DNA of 64,000 nucleotides, from NCBI GenBank assembly GCA_019339365.1, contig CP079860.1, positions 62,001-126,000 of the forward strand, in the 5' to 3' direction. Source of the DNA: Vibrio neptunius. Its GTDB lineage: Bacteria; Pseudomonadota; Gammaproteobacteria; Enterobacterales; Vibrionaceae. Position 1 is the first letter of the stretch. Each line of letters starts with the position of its first letter. The translations under genes and the position numbers were made by a program. The notes below the pieces were generated by a model that saw only the letters and a program-made list of their open reading frames with translations, was not told where the DNA came from and did no database searches. Shown here one piece after another: positions 20,001 through 28,050 of this stretch.

Positions 20001-21330
20001 TATCCCACCGGTGTTCAGCGAATACCGGAGCCAAACTGTTGGCAAATACACCTTCAGCAACGCCGCGAGCTCGGTCAGCCATGCCTTTGACCGCCTTGGC
20101 GGCACGGATTTGGTGGTTGCGTCCCTCAACCTAATTAATATCACCTCACAAATACAAACCCTGCAAGAGATGGAAAAGTCGGCCCCTTACCCGGATACGC
20201 GTCGCCAACAAACGACGGTGGGTTACAGTATCGCTTGGTTTGTTAATAACACAGGTGCGGTGCTAAAAGGGCTATCACTGAGTAAAATCCAAGGCAAAAG
20301 TGGTGTAATGGAGAATACGCTAAAGACACTCAAAACCAGTAAGATGGAAGGTGTGAAAATTGCAGATGTAATTAATGTTGAACGCTATATTGCCCACTCA
20401 CTGATTGCCGGAGTTGCAGGGGTGCTCGCCGCGGGGCTAGAAGGTTGGCAAGTCGTAGAAGATTACTCAGCATCAAAAAGTTCGTTAGAAAAAGCATTGC
20501 TGGGTGCTAAAGTTGTCGCACTCGGAATGCAGGCTTCGAGTTGGGGTTATCTGGTCGTTAACTCGCTGAGAAGCCGTTTTGGAACCCTCGCTATTGGTAG
20601 CGTGCTAAATGGGTGGATATTGGCCATTAACTTCTGGGGCGCGGCTTTGTATGCAGCAGTGACCATACTGCTGTTGCTGACTAAACGAACCCCGCTGGAA
20701 ACCTGGCTGCGCCATTCAATATGGGGCAAAGAGCCAGACTTTAACCGCAGCGCTGTGGATGAATACCACGCCTTACTGGCTTTGCTTAACCAGCCGTCAA
20801 TCCAGTTTCGCACCACTGCGCGACGTATTGATAGAGCGGAGCCAAGCAACAGCGCGACCGTCCATTTTAAACAAGAAATGACAATTCTGCTGCCCAACGC
20901 TTATGCCAATGAAGCCGTGACCCTGAGCATCGAAAGCGGCTTTCCGCCCTCGGATTATCAGAACTTTACCGCTCACACCTTATTCAGCGGCCAAGTAACA
21001 CGCGATAAAAATGAGCCGACCCTGTGCCGCTACCACTTACCTTTACCTCAACCACTGCAACACCTAGTGGCGCAAGGGCAAGGGACCATCAGGCAAGAAA
21101 GACTCAACGTGTTTGTTGGTCGCCATGCCAATAACCCGTATGATAACGGCAATGCACTGGTTAGCGTCTATCAGGCGCAAACCTTAGCGGGGGTCAGCGA
21201 GCACAAAACCATGCCAGCGCTCGCGGAGTCAAAGCTATCACTGATGCCAACCCATCAGGTTCAGTTGCGGCTGCCCCCCATGCCAACCCACCCAGCGCCA
21301 GCCAGTAAAAAACAGAGTAAAGAGGAATAG
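17012..21330 (+). pseudogene. VasX-like type VI pore-forming effector (MIX-LysM), broken by two frameshifts
   Basis: Three consecutive frames encode one protein of about 1438 residues. Start at the ATG at 17012, seven bases after GAGGG. Near residues 154-172 is GYLYHFVDGELLHEYRF, a MIX-type motif marking type VI secreted effectors. Residues 263-315 form a LysM domain (GETLEQIAQQHGVTLETLQTLNP). LRDGWLYAL follows after the first break. The C-terminal third has hydrophobic stretches (SLIAGVAGVLAAGLEGW, LNGWILAINFWGAALYAAVTILLLL) as expected of a colicin-like pore former. Breaks: an extra G at 18257-18258 and an extra A in the run at 18578-18582. VasX of V. cholerae is the nearest known analogue, with a three-helix immunity protein encoded next door, as here. 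No vgrG or hcp is nearby. Confidence 0.82.
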
Positions 21331-21384
21331 CCTTATGCGACCACTGAGTCCAACGTATCCAGTACCAATGGAGGGGCCTCACTG

Positions 21385-22125
21385 ATGTATGTGTCTGTCG
21401 ACTCGTTACCGGAGCTGACCTCAGAATATCAACACGCCCAGCAGCAAGCGGTACAAGAGGCCAAAGTGGTCTATCAATTTGAAGTAGTCAAAGTGCCACC
21501 TATTGATTATTGGGCAATATCGATATGGCTAGCATTATTTGGCCTGATTGTGTGGGTTGGTTCCCAATTAGACTGGCTTGGAATGACCGTATTTACCTTA
21601 TTTGCTTTTGCTTTAGGCAGCTACTTATATTACGCCGGTAACCCAGATGTAAAACAAGCCGTGACCTTAACCGAAAAAGGCATGATAGTCACCGAGCTGA
21701 CTCTGGTCCCTGACGCCTGCTTTGCTGCCTTACGCTACTCAGGCTATGTGGGCGTTGCTATTTCGATTATTGGAGTGGTGCTGGTGGGGCCGATGATGTT
21801 TGTTGGTGCCGGCGCTGGGCTGTTAATGTCGTTTAAAATGGCTGGAGTGGTCAATAGACCTAGGCAGCGAGTATTGCCATTTAACTCTATGCTTAATTAC
21901 GAATTTTTTATTGCACCTGCCATAAAATATAAACATGGCCTTGTTCAGTGGCATATGTCTCCAATGATCGAAATGGATGATACTGATAGTTATGATGACG
22001 GTGAAGAAGACCCTTATCACACTCAACGAAACTTCTACTTCTTAAGTTATGCCGCTTCGCATGAAGAGCAAGCTCAAATAGTAAAACACTTAACCCCCTT
22101 TATTAACATTGTCGAGGAAGAGTAA
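21385..22125 (+). CDS. Effector immunity protein, copy 1 (TsiV2-like)
   Basis: A 246-residue membrane protein directly after the effector. Layout: conserved block A (residues 1-31, SVDSLPELTSEYQHAQQQ), variable block B with two helices (KVPPIDYWAISIWLALFGLI), conserved block C (NPDVKQAVTLTEKGMIVTEL to the helix YVGVAISIIGVVLVGPMMFVGAG), then a variable C-terminal domain ending INIVEEE. Three membrane helices and about 246 residues match the TsiV2 class that blocks VasX in the inner membrane. Block B is the same as in copy 5 and the C-terminal domain resembles copy 3. GGAGGGG precedes the ATG. Confidence 0.85.
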   Translation: MYVSVDSLPELTSEYQHAQQQAVQEAKVVYQFEVVKVPPIDYWAISIWLALFGLIVWVGSQLDWLGMTVFTLFAFALGSYLYYAGNPDVKQAVTLTEKGMIVTELTLVPDACFAALRYSGYVGVAISIIGVVLVGPMMFVGAGAGLLMSFKMAGVVNRPRQRVLPFNSMLNYEFFIAPAIKYKHGLVQWHMSPMIEMDDTDSYDDGEEDPYHTQRNFYFLSYAASHEEQAQIVKHLTPFINIVEEE

Positions 22126-22255
22126 ATAGTCACAGGCTCCCTAAACAGGGGGCCTGTGTATGTATTGGGGGTTCAGCGATTGTTGGTGAATCAAAAGCTG
22201 AGTAGAGCATACCACTGAATCCAACGTATCAAGTACCAATGGAGGGGCCTCACTG
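22126..22255 (+). repeat. Intergenic repeat with hairpin between immunity copies 1 and 2
   Basis: About 130 bp, repeated at 23782-23910, 24655-24783 and 25515-25643. It begins with a hairpin (CACAGGC at 22131 pairing with GCCTGTG at 22152), continues through GGTGAATCAAAAGCTGAGTAGA and ends in the ribosome site GGAGGGGCCTCACTG. The hairpin may attenuate transcription or stabilise processed messages; copies 2 and 3 are not separated by it. Confidence 0.8.
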
Positions 22256-23014
22256 ATGTATGTGTCTGTCGACTCGTTACCGGAGCTAACCCCAGAGTAT
22301 CAACACGCCCAGCAGCAAGCGGTACAAAAGGCCAAGGTTGTGTATCAATTTGAACTCGTAAAACAGCGCCCGAAGGATTACTGGACAATTTCTATATGGT
22401 CGTTGTTTGGCTTATTTTCCTTATGGATGATGTGGATCGCAGTGCAAGACGGTCTATGGGCAGGTGTTCTTCTTGTTATATTGTTTTCCGGAGGCTTTCT
22501 GACGTATTGCTATTTTGCCGGTAACCCAGATGTAAAACAAACCGTGACCTTAACCGAAAAAGGCATGATAGTCACCGAGCTGACTCTGGTCCCTGACGCC
22601 TGCTTTGCTGCCTTACGCTACTCGGGCTATGTGGGCGTTGCTATTTCGATTATCGGGGTGGTGCTGGTCGGGCCGATGATGTTTGTTGGTGCCGGGGCTG
22701 GGCTATTAATGTCGTTTAAAATGGCAGGGGTTACTAATCAACCTAGAGTCAGAGTTCGCCCTTTCAACCCTAATATTGAATATGAAATGGCGGACAATCA
22801 ATGTATGAAGTTCAAAAATAACCTCATTCTACGTCGAGTCGTGCCTCGTATAGAGCTAGAAAATGACGGTGGTGAAAAAGATGGCCTGTTCAGCGATAAC
22901 AAAGAATTTTATTTCCTGAGCTATGCCAGTACAGAGCAAGAGCAAATAGAAATGATGCGCCACTTGAAGAGGTTCATCAAAGTTGAACATGAAGACTACT
23001 ACCATCAGGTGTAG
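22256..23014 (+). CDS. Effector immunity protein, copy 2 (TsiV2-like)
   Basis: A 252-residue paralogue. Blocks A and C are nearly identical to the other copies, even at the nucleotide level. Block B is of the KQRPKDYWTISIWSLFGLFS / QDGLWAGVLLVILFSGG type shared with copies 3 and 6. The C-terminal domain is the most divergent of the set (FNPNIEYEMADNQCMKFKNN, ending VEHEDYYHQV), so it may recognise a different effector variant. Only 17 bases separate it from copy 3, without the usual hairpin spacer, which suggests a deletion or a recombination join. Confidence 0.85.
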   Translation: MYVSVDSLPELTPEYQHAQQQAVQKAKVVYQFELVKQRPKDYWTISIWSLFGLFSLWMMWIAVQDGLWAGVLLVILFSGGFLTYCYFAGNPDVKQTVTLTEKGMIVTELTLVPDACFAALRYSGYVGVAISIIGVVLVGPMMFVGAGAGLLMSFKMAGVTNQPRVRVRPFNPNIEYEMADNQCMKFKNNLILRRVVPRIELENDGGEKDGLFSDNKEFYFLSYASTEQEQIEMMRHLKRFIKVEHEDYYHQV

Positions 23015-23031
23015 TTGATGGGGCCTCACTG

Positions 23032-23781
23032 ATGTATGTGTCTGTCGACTCGTTACCGGAGCTAACCCCAGAGTATCAACACGCCCAGCAGCAAGCGGTA
23101 CAAGAGGCCAAAGTGGTCTATCAATTTGAAATCGTAAGACAGCGTCCCAACGATTACGGCATAATTTCTATATGGTCGTTGTTTGGCTTATTTTCCTTAT
23201 GGATGATGTGGATCGCAGCGCAAGACGGTCTATGGGCAGGTGTTCTTCTTGTTATATTGTTTTCCGGAGGCTTTCTGACGTATTGCTATTTTGCTGGTAA
23301 CCCAGATGTAAAACAAACGGTGACCTTAACCGAAAAAGGCATGATAGTCACCGAGCTGACTCTGGTCCCTGACGCCTGCTTTGCTGCCTTACGCTACTCA
23401 GGCTATGTGGGCGTTGCTATTTCGATTATTGGAGTGCTGCTGGTGGGGCCGATGATGTTTGTTGGTGCCGGCGCTGGGCTGTTAATGTCGTTTAAAATGG
23501 CTGGAGTGGTCAATAGACCTAGGCAGCGAGTGTTGCCATTTATTTCTCTGCTTCACTATGAGTTTCGTATTGCTCCTTGCATCCAATACAAAAACAACCT
23601 TGTTCAATGGCATATGTCCCCAATGATCGAAATGGATCATGCTGAAGATGATGAAGAAGGAAGAAACCTTTATCGCTCGAATCGAAACTTTTACTTCTTA
23701 AGTTATGCCGCTTCGCATGAAGTGCAAGCTCAAATAATAAAACACTTAACCCCCTTTATTACCATTATCGAGGAAGAGTAA
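23032..23781 (+). CDS. Effector immunity protein, copy 3 (TsiV2-like)
   Basis: A 249-residue paralogue. Block B is almost the same as in copy 2 (IWSLFGLFSLWMMWIAAQDGLW), whereas the C-terminal domain follows copy 1 (HMSPMIEMDHAEDDEEG, FLSYAASHEVQAQIIKHLTP). It is therefore a mosaic of two neighbours. Three membrane helices and an acidic C-terminal region are retained. The GGGGCCTCACTG leader supplies the ribosome site. Confidence 0.85.
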   Translation: MYVSVDSLPELTPEYQHAQQQAVQEAKVVYQFEIVRQRPNDYGIISIWSLFGLFSLWMMWIAAQDGLWAGVLLVILFSGGFLTYCYFAGNPDVKQTVTLTEKGMIVTELTLVPDACFAALRYSGYVGVAISIIGVLLVGPMMFVGAGAGLLMSFKMAGVVNRPRQRVLPFISLLHYEFRIAPCIQYKNNLVQWHMSPMIEMDHAEDDEEGRNLYRSNRNFYFLSYAASHEVQAQIIKHLTPFITIIEEE

Positions 23782-23910
23782 ATAGTCACAGACTCGTTAA
23801 ACAGGGAGCCTGTGTATGTACTGGGGGACAGCGATTGGTGGTGAATCAAAAGCTGAGTAGAACGTCCCCCTGAATCTAACGTATCAAGTACCAATGGAGG
23901 GGCCTCACTG
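23782..23910 (+). repeat. Intergenic repeat with hairpin between immunity copies 3 and 4
   Basis: Second copy of the spacer repeat; CACAGACTCG and GGGAGCCTGTG form a weaker hairpin than in the first copy. It ends in the same GGAGGGGCCTCACTG leader. Confidence 0.8.
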
Positions 23911-24654
23911 ATGTATGTGTCTGTCGACTCGTTACCGGAGCTAACCCCAGAGTATCAACACGCCCAGCAGCAAGCGGTACAAGAGGCCAAGGTGGTCTAT
24001 CAATCTGAAATCGTAAGACAGCGTCCCAACGATTACGGCACAATTTTTATATGGTCGTTGTTTGGCTTGTTCTCCCTATGGCTTATGTGGACTGCGGTAT
24101 CTGATAACCTCTGGACGCTCGCTATCATTATTCTATGTTTGACTGTCAGTATACTGTTGTACTTATATTACGCCGGGAACCCAGATGTAAAACAAACCGT
24201 GACCTTAACCGAAAAAGGCATGATAGTCACCGAGCTGACTCTGGTCCCTGACGCCTGCTTTGCTGCCTTACGCTACTCGGGCTATGTGGGCGTTGCTATT
24301 TCGATTATCGGGGTAGTGCTGGTCGGGCCGATGATGTTTGTTGGTGCCGGCGCTGGGCTGTTAATGTCGTTTAAAATGGCTGGAGTGGTCAATAGACCTA
24401 GGCAGCGAGTACGCCCTTTCCCTCCCCATACAAATTATAGAATTTATATTGTTCCAGAATGCCGTTATAAAAACGGACTTTTACAATGGCATATGTCACC
24501 AATGATTGACCCTGAAGTAGAAGGTGAAAAGATGGAAGCTATTTATCGTGAAAATAGGATATTTTATTTTTCTCGCTATGCCGCCTCACCTAAAGAGCAA
24601 AAGCAGTTTCTACAACACCTCAGGCAATTAGTTACTGTTATAGAAGAAGAGTAA
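23911..24654 (+). CDS. Effector immunity protein, copy 4 (TsiV2-like)
   Basis: A 247-residue paralogue. Its block B starts like copies 2, 3 and 6 (RQRPNDYGTIFIWSLFGLFSLW) but its second helix is unique (SDNLWTLAIIILCLTVSILLYLYY). The C-terminal domain (NYRIYIVPECRYKNGLLQWH, FSRYAASPKEQKQFLQHLRQLV) is shared in style with copy 5. It is intact with three membrane helices. Confidence 0.85.
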   Translation: MYVSVDSLPELTPEYQHAQQQAVQEAKVVYQSEIVRQRPNDYGTIFIWSLFGLFSLWLMWTAVSDNLWTLAIIILCLTVSILLYLYYAGNPDVKQTVTLTEKGMIVTELTLVPDACFAALRYSGYVGVAISIIGVVLVGPMMFVGAGAGLLMSFKMAGVVNRPRQRVRPFPPHTNYRIYIVPECRYKNGLLQWHMSPMIDPEVEGEKMEAIYRENRIFYFSRYAASPKEQKQFLQHLRQLVTVIEEE

Positions 24655-24783
24655 ATTTTCACAGACTCCCTAAACAGGGAGCCTATGTGCGTACTGGGGG
24701 ACAGCGATTGGTGGTGAATCAAAAGCTGAGTAGAACGTCCCCCTGAATCCAACATATCAAGTACAAATAGAAAGACCTCACTG
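24655..24783 (+). repeat. Intergenic repeat with hairpin between immunity copies 4 and 5
   Basis: Third copy of the spacer repeat. Here the ribosome site has changed from GGAGGGGCC to GAAAGACC, so translation of copy 5 may be weaker than that of the others. Confidence 0.75.
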
Positions 24784-25514
24784 ATGTATGTGTCTGTCGA
24801 CTCGTTACCGGAGCTAACCCCAGAATATCAACACGCCCAGCAGCAAGCGGTACAAGAGGCCAAGGTGGTGTACCAATTTGAAGTAGTCAAAGTGCCACCT
24901 ATTGATTATTGGGCAATATCGATATGGCTAGCATTATTTGGCCTGATTGTGTGGGTTGGTTCCCAATTAGACTGGCTTGGAATGACCGTATTTACCTTAT
25001 TTGCTTTTGCTTTAGGCAGCTACTTATATTACGCCGGGAACCCAGATGTAAAACAAACCGTGACCTTAACCGAAAAAGGCATGATAGTCACCGAGCTGAC
25101 TCTGGTCCCTGACGCCTGCTTTGCTGCCTTACGCTACTCGGGCTATGTGGGCGTTGCTATTTCGATTATTGGAGTGGTGCTGGTCGGGCCGATGATGTTT
25201 GTTGGTGCCGGCGCTGGGCTGTTAATGTCGTTGAAAATGGCCGGAGTGGTCAATAGACCTAAGCAGCGAGTACAACCTTTCCCCCTACCGCGAGTTACCG
25301 ACTTTCTTGCGTTCCGGAAGGCCGATATAAAAATGGACTGATTGAATCGCATTTGTTTCCAATTTTTGAAATGGAAACTGAGAGTGAAGAGAACGAGGAT
25401 ATTTATTGGGAAAATAGGCATTTTTACTTTTCTTACTATATTGCTTCACCGGCAGAACAAGAGCAGCTTTTAAAACACCTAAGGCAATTAGTTACTGTTA
25501 TAGAAGAAGAATAA
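24784..25514 (+). pseudogene. Effector immunity protein, copy 5, frameshifted
   Basis: The first 166 codons match copy 1 almost exactly in block B (KVPPIDYWAISIWLALFGLI). A missing C in the five-C run at 25281-25285 shifts the frame and ends translation at 25341. Restoring the base gives SYRLSCVPEGRYKNGLIESH and a C-terminal domain closing RQLVTVIEEE like copy 4. The corrected protein would have about 243 residues. Confidence 0.85.
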
Positions 25515-25643
25515 ATAGTCACAGACTCGCTAAACAGGGAGCCTGTGTATGTACTGGGGGACAGCGATTGGTGGTGAATCAAAAGCTGAGTAGAACGTTC
25601 CCCTGAATCCAACGTATCCAGTACCAATGGAGGGGCCTCACTG
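25515..25643 (+). repeat. Intergenic repeat with hairpin between immunity copies 5 and 6
   Basis: Fourth copy of the spacer repeat, with CACAGACTCG / GGGAGCCTGTG hairpin arms and the intact GGAGGGGCCTCACTG leader. Confidence 0.8.
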
Positions 25644-25940
25644 ATGTATGTGTCTGTCGACTCGTTACCGGAGCTAACCCCAGAATATCAACACGCTCAG
25701 CAGCAAGCGGTACAAGAGGCCAAGGTGGTCTATCAATTTGAACTCGTAAGACAGCGTCCCAACGATTACGGCACAATTTTTATATGGTCGTTGTTTGGCT
25801 TATTTTCCTTATGGATGATGTGGATCGCAGTGCAAGACGGTCTATGGGCAGGTGTTCTTCTTGTTATATTGTTTTCCGGAGGCTTTGTGACGTTTTGCAA
25901 TTCACCCCTCACCCAGAGATTTGACTCAATAACTATCTAA
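25644..25940 (+). pseudogene. Effector immunity protein, copy 6, truncated
   Basis: The frame begins with the complete blocks A and B (RQRPNDYGTIFIWSLFGLFS, QDGLWAGVLLVILFSGG) but is cut at base 25896, where unrelated sequence begins. Blocks C and D are absent, so the third membrane helix and the C-terminal domain are gone. The cut is exactly the start of a 222-bp sequence repeated at 30509, marking a recombination junction. Confidence 0.88.
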
Positions 25941-26118
25941 ATCGAAGCCGCCGCTTTCTTTAGGTGATCAAACAGTATTTTTTGATTGCTATTGTCTGCA
26001 AAAGCCGTCGGCTTTGACGAGTAGACCTGATGCTTTGTATCTAAATTTATCAATCTGGCTTGTCCTGTACTGCCCCAAAACGCATTGACCAATTTTCTGT
26101 CTTCCACTGGCATCTGAT
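25897..26118. repeat. 222-bp direct repeat, copy A
   Basis: Matches 30509-30730 in the same orientation with only a few mismatches. It holds the last 54 codons of the gene at 30549-30905 (minus strand, ending LFDHLKKAAASI). Its left end truncates immunity copy 6 and its right end stops exactly where the CTAATTGGGACAG motif begins. Confidence 0.93.
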
Positions 26119-26181
26119 AATCTAATTGGGACAGACACCTGAACAGGGACAGACACCTGAACAGGGACAGAAACCTTAACA
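26119..26181 (-). repeat. Triplicated CTAATTGGGACAG motif
   Basis: The 18-base unit GGGACAGACACCTGAACA is present at 26128 and 26146, and as a diverged copy (GGGACAGAAACCTTAACA) at 26164. Elsewhere in the window the motif is single. The last unit joins the TTAAC end of a class-1 attC-like site. Confidence 0.9.
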
Positions 26182-26332
26182 AATGCTTGCGGCAGGAAAA
26201 CAAAAAATGTGGCAATCGTTGCCTGTATGAGAAAGATGGTTGTGATATTAAATTCTATGTTTCGAGGCAGTGTTATCTGGGATAACCATGGCGCCAAAGA
26301 TTAACTATTGACGCCATCGTCTAATGTTACGC
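26174..26332 (-). repeat. attC-like repeat, class 1
   Basis: Bounded by CCTTAAC and GTTACGC, with inner segments AATGCTTGCGG and ATTGACGCCATCG. Related copies are at 41346-41500, 47345-47559 and 53375-53593. The last bases touch the stop codon of the TolA-C-like gene, the position expected of an attC site. Confidence 0.65.
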
Positions 26333-26334
26333 CT

Positions 26335-26682
26335 TTACATGAAATTTAAGGTCAATGTAATTTGTTGTAGCTGCGTGGCTACATCGCTCTTTGGTAAAGG
26401 AAATACGTCAACTCGTTTGACCGCAGCTTCACCTGCTTGGCACAGCTTTTCATGGCCAGATGAGCTAAGCGACATAACTTTACCATGAGAGTTTAACGAA
26501 ATCTGAAACTCACATTTTTGGCCATTAACTTCATTGATGTTACCTAGTTGATTTTGAATCAGCTGAGTATAGATTTGACCATATTTTACTAATTCAGAGC
26601 TCTGAGACTCATTTGTGTATCCCAAATGTGGAGTTGTTAGACCAAGTAGTATCAACACACTCCTCAAAATCGGCTTATTCAT
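26335..26682 (-). CDS. Exported stand-alone TolA C-terminal-like domain protein
   Basis: A 115-residue protein with a signal peptide (MNKPILRSVLILLGLTTPHLGYT). The mature part, YGQIYTQLIQNQLGNI, QKCEFQISLNSHGKVMSLSSSG, HEKLCQAGEAAVKRVDVFPLP, follows the pattern of TolA domain III, including its two cysteines and the FPLP turn. Full TolA has a membrane anchor and a long helical domain, both absent. As a soluble periplasmic copy it could bind Tol partners, group A colicins or filamentous-phage pIII, all of which use TolA-III. It is a cassette with an attC-like site right after the stop. Similarity is judged by eye. Confidence 0.65.
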   Translation of the reverse strand: MNKPILRSVLILLGLTTPHLGYTNESQSSELVKYGQIYTQLIQNQLGNINEVNGQKCEFQISLNSHGKVMSLSSSGHEKLCQAGEAAVKRVDVFPLPKSDVATQLQQITLTLNFM

Positions 26683-26728
26683 TTACATTCCTAATTATTG
26701 GGGATTAGCCATTATTCCAATTAAGTAG

Positions 26729-26753
26729 AATCTAATTGGGACAAACACTATAA
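26729..26753 (-). repeat. CTAATTGGGACA motif copy
   Basis: TCTAATTGGGACAAACACTATAAC: a diverged copy joined directly to the TAAC end of the following attC site. Confidence 0.8.
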
Positions 26754-26877
26754 CAAGTTGTCCAATTCAGTGGTGAGCAACACCATACCTTTTCCTCAGC
26801 ATAATACCCTAAACACACCAACCGACGCATATAAACAATGCCAAGGGTTGTAAATCTGTCTTAAAGGTTTGTATGCG
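26750..26877 (-). repeat. attC site, VPR-like (class V)
   Basis: On the minus strand it contains ATTTACAACCCTTGGCATTG, then GTTGGTGTGTTTAGGG, and ends GGTGTTGCTCACC...TTGTTAT, matching the layout of Vibrio cassette recombination sites. It immediately follows the stop of the P-loop kinase gene. Confidence 0.75.
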
Positions 26878-26879
26878 TA

Positions 26880-27368
26880 TCATACCACTCGCACTAAACT
26901 AAGATTTTCACTCGCTGCTGGAGCTTCAAAATACTGAGTGACATGATGAAACACAACCCCAGTGTCAAACATAGCTCTTTCTGGTTGTTCAACTCGGCGT
27001 TTAGCAATTTGGGATAAGCATTGCTCATCTGTTAGGTCTAAATACCAAAGCTCATGCTCACTCCCTACTTCGACGCACAGTGATACGAACCAAGCTCTTT
27101 GCTTAATAGTATTCGCTGGAAAATCCATGACAACGTTGACCCCAACATTCAACAAACTTTGAATATGGCTTCTAACAAAAGGCTTGATAAGAGTTGAGTA
27201 CTTAATGTAGTCATCAAACGTTTGAATTTGTGAGGGGTAATGAGCTGACAGCCAATCATCTTCTGAAACAAGAACCGCATTGTTTTCAGCAGCAACACAC
27301 TTTGATTTGGTTGATTTACCTGCTCCCATCTTGCCACAGAAGAAGAACAACTTTCCCTGATTTTTCAT
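26880..27368 (-). CDS. P-loop kinase-like protein (AAA_33 type)
   Basis: A 162-residue protein with Walker A GKMGAGKST at residues 12-20, an acidic LVSEDDWL strand, NVVMDFPANT (Walker B-like) and RRVEQPERAMFDTG, an arginine-rich lid. This is the small-molecule/nucleotide kinase layout shared with zeta-toxin-like and antibiotic-modifying kinases. It lies 27 bp from the MOSC gene with no attC between, so the two form one cassette. The substrate is unknown. Confidence 0.8.
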   Translation of the reverse strand: MKNQGKLFFFCGKMGAGKSTKSKCVAAENNAVLVSEDDWLSAHYPSQIQTFDDYIKYSTLIKPFVRSHIQSLLNVGVNVVMDFPANTIKQRAWFVSLCVEVGSEHELWYLDLTDEQCLSQIAKRRVEQPERAMFDTGVVFHHVTQYFEAPAASENLSLVRVV

Positions 27369-27395
27369 GTTTCCTCATTTACGTATCACGCCAGC

Positions 27396-27935
27396 TTAAA
27401 CCCTTTCTAGAGCATGGAATGGCTCATCGGGTAACTCAACGACGATGCTATCGCCTGCAGAAACTCGACCACCGACTTTGACGACTCCCATTACCCCAGC
27501 CTTACGAACTAACCTTCCTGAGCTATCTTTGCACAAAACAGCAGACAATAGCCCAGTCTGGTATACCTCGATTTGAGGGTAAGGGTTGCGAAGACCTGTA
27601 ATCAAAACCTCTGCCCCACTGCTAAACCTAATTACGCTGTCTCTTGGTAACCCTAGTAAGTTAATACCTGATGTTGTGATGTTTTCCCCAAGTGATGCTG
27701 GCTCAACTTCAAACCCTTTAGCTTTAAGCTCGGAGAATAGTTCATTATGAATAAGGTGAACTTGTCTAAGATTTGGCTGATTGGGGTCGACTTTTACTCT
27801 TGAACGGTGCTTTACCGTTTTTCCTCGATGGGCATCTCCTTCAACGCCTTCTCCCTCAATGAGTAATATTGAATCAGCAATTGATTTAGAAAAAGTGTGC
27901 TCAGCACATTTACTGACTGAAACTACTTTGGGCAT
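27396..27935 (-). CDS. MOSC-domain protein lacking the conserved cysteine
   Basis: A 179-residue MOSC domain starting at the ATG at 27935 behind GGAGGAAAGG. Family features include GVEGDAHRG, RQVHLIH, LGENITTSGINL and GLRNPYPQIE. In characterised MOSC proteins the equivalent segment is usually NPC, with the cysteine holding sulfur or the molybdenum cofactor; here it is tyrosine (TAC instead of TGC). A sulfur-carrier role may therefore be lost or altered. It shares a cassette with the P-loop kinase. Confidence 0.85.
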   Translation of the reverse strand: MPKVVSVSKCAEHTFSKSIADSILLIEGEGVEGDAHRGKTVKHRSRVKVDPNQPNLRQVHLIHNELFSELKAKGFEVEPASLGENITTSGINLLGLPRDSVIRFSSGAEVLITGLRNPYPQIEVYQTGLLSAVLCKDSSGRLVRKAGVMGVVKVGGRVSAGDSIVVELPDEPFHALERV

Positions 27936-27954
27936 CCTTTCCTCCTGAGACCTC

Positions 27955-28050
27955 ACATGCTTAATAACAGACAGTCTCGTTTTTCCGTCTGCCTCATTTA
28001 CGATCACAAGTGACTAGAAATTAATCATTGACACTTTGTGTCGTTTTTTA
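27955..28050 (-). repeat. Shortened class-2 attC-like repeat
   Basis: Carries ATAACAGACAGTCTCGTTTTT and AAGTGACTAGAAATTAAT in common with class 2 but is only about 95 bp and joins CATTGACACTTTGTG. It separates the MOSC and Nudix genes. Confidence 0.55.
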
